A DNA stretch of 6,330 nt from Salaquimonas sp. Lineage in GTDB: Bacteria > Pseudomonadota > Alphaproteobacteria > Rhizobiales > Rhizobiaceae. A model generated the notes under the pieces. That model had not been told where the DNA came from. It saw only the letters and a list, made by a program, of their open reading frames with translations, and made no database searches. Shown here piece by piece: positions 5,627 to 6,330 of the stretch; positions within the stretch are counted from its first letter, which is position 1, and every line of letters starts with the position of its first letter. Made by a program: the position numbers and the translations under genes. The stretch covers positions 1 through 6,330 of the forward strand of contig JAHEHW010000109.1 in NCBI GenBank assembly GCA_024639745.1. The letters are read 5' to 3'.

Positions 5627-6330
5627 TCAGGCTTCGTCCAGTTCGAACGCGCCTGTCTGTGGGTCAAGCTGGCCTGAAAATTCGAATTCGACGGGACCGG
5701 TCATCAAGACGTGGCCGTTTTCGGACCACTCTATCTCTAGCTCGCCTCCGGGAAGCAGCAGCCGCGCCTTGCGGTCCGTCAATTTCTTTCTGGCTGCGCT
5801 TACCAGTGTGGCGCAGGCAGCAGAGCCGCAGGCGAGCGTCAAGCCGGCGCCGCGTTCCCAGGTGCGCATCTTGATCAGATCGGGCGCAATAACCTGTGCG
5901 ATCGTTACGTTTGCGCCTTCCGGAAAGATCGGGTGATTTTCCAGAAGCGGCCCAAAACGGTCCAGATCGTAGTTGTCTGGATCTTCGTCCACCCAGAAGA
6001 TCGCATGGGGGTTTCCCATGCTGGCGACACTGGGCGAATGAAGGACGGGTGCTTCGATAGGGCCAATCTGGAGCTCTATTTTCCTGGTGTCGTGAAATTC
6101 TTCCGCAAGCGGGATGTCCTCCCAGCCGAAACGGGGAATTCCCATGTCTACCGTGATCAGACCGTTTTCGGAGACGTTTGCCGCCAGCATTCCGGCCCGT
6201 GTGCGGAACCGAAATGTGTCATGCCCGTTTTCCTTGCGCAGATAATCGACGACGCAACGCATTCCGTTTCCGCACGCGCCCGCCTCGCTGCCATCCGAAT
6301 TGTAGATTAGGATACCAGCATCAAAGCCTT
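5627..6330 (-). CDS. dapF: Diaminopimelate epimerase, C-terminal 233 codons (N-terminus beyond right edge)
   Basis: DapF converts L,L- to meso-diaminopimelate without a cofactor, supplying the cell-wall cross-linking residue and the precursor of lysine. Reading continues to the right edge, so about the first 50-65 residues are missing. The visible part starts [18 protein letters not shown] and reaches the first catalytic Cys in ACGNGMRC (coding bases 6274-6272). The second catalytic Cys is in LACGSAACA, 148 residues later, close to the 144 between Cys73 and Cys217 of the E. coli enzyme. The middle contains [13 protein letters not shown] and, before the second Cys, [14 protein letters not shown]. 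The variant GSAA in place of the enterobacterial GTGA is usual for alphaproteobacteria. There is no frameshift in the part shown. The C-terminal tail is acidic. It is convergent with the phosphatase, leaving two bases between stops and thus no room for a separate terminator. Confidence 0.96.
   Translation of the reverse strand, partial: GFDAGILIYNSDGSEAGACGNGMRCVVDYLRKENGHDTFRFRTRAGMLAANVSENGLITVDMGIPRFGWEDIPLAEEFHDTRKIELQIGPIEAPVLHSPSVASMGNPHAIFWVDEDPDNYDLDRFGPLLENHPIFPEGANVTIAQVIAPDLIKMRTWERGAGLTLACGSAACATLVSAARKKLTDRKARLLLPGGELEIEWSENGHVLMTGPVEFEFSGQLDPQTGAFELDEA

Noticed and set aside
1..6330. Defence system, mobile element, CRISPR or biosynthetic cluster
   Set aside because: No transposase, integrase, recombinase, nuclease, toxin-antitoxin pair or spaced repeats are visible on either strand. 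All substantial reading frames are accounted for by housekeeping or envelope genes.

Overview
The window looks like an ordinary chromosomal segment of an alphaproteobacterium, most likely order Rhizobiales/Hyphomicrobiales (rhizobia, Phyllobacterium or Brucella relatives). The grounds are: an RlmN whose exact length and wording match the rhizobial/Brucella type, an IalB-family secreted protein, a DapF with the alphaproteobacterial ACGSAACA active-site variant, and a moderately GC-rich composition. The genus is not settled from sequence alone. There is no sign of phage, transposon, plasmid, CRISPR, tRNA or rRNA, and coding density is high.

Layout from left to right. (1) 1-66: the first 22 codons of argG (argininosuccinate synthase) run off the left edge on the minus strand. 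(2) A 231-base divergent spacer, then a LysE/RhtB-type exporter on the plus strand (298-939). (3) A minus-strand cluster that reads right to left as ialB-like (3406-2846), rlmN (2701-1466) and a small unknown membrane protein (1456-959). The last two are only 9 bases apart. It converges on the exporter across 19 bases. (4) A 229-base spacer, then a second minus-strand cluster that reads phhB (5057-4764), a YkvA/DUF1232 protein (4709-4293) and a SpoU-type RNA methyltransferase (4253-3636). (5) A 99-base divergent spacer, then a low-molecular-weight protein tyrosine phosphatase on the plus strand, starting at a TTG codon (5157-5624). (6) Two bases later, convergent, the C-terminal 233 codons of dapF on the minus strand, which enters from the right edge.

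Functionally this is a housekeeping mix: amino-acid biosynthesis (argG, dapF), amino-acid efflux, RNA methylation (rlmN, SpoU family), pterin recycling (phhB), a protein or arsenate-type phosphatase, and two envelope proteins. The genes do not form one visible pathway. The two minus-strand runs look like operons by spacing.

I found no convincing new biological system. The observations most worth a second look are a set of mutually exclusive hairpins in the ialB-rlmN spacer, the unknown membrane protein that appears coupled to rlmN, and the leader of the exporter, which faces argG and contains a small upstream reading frame overlapping the exporter start.
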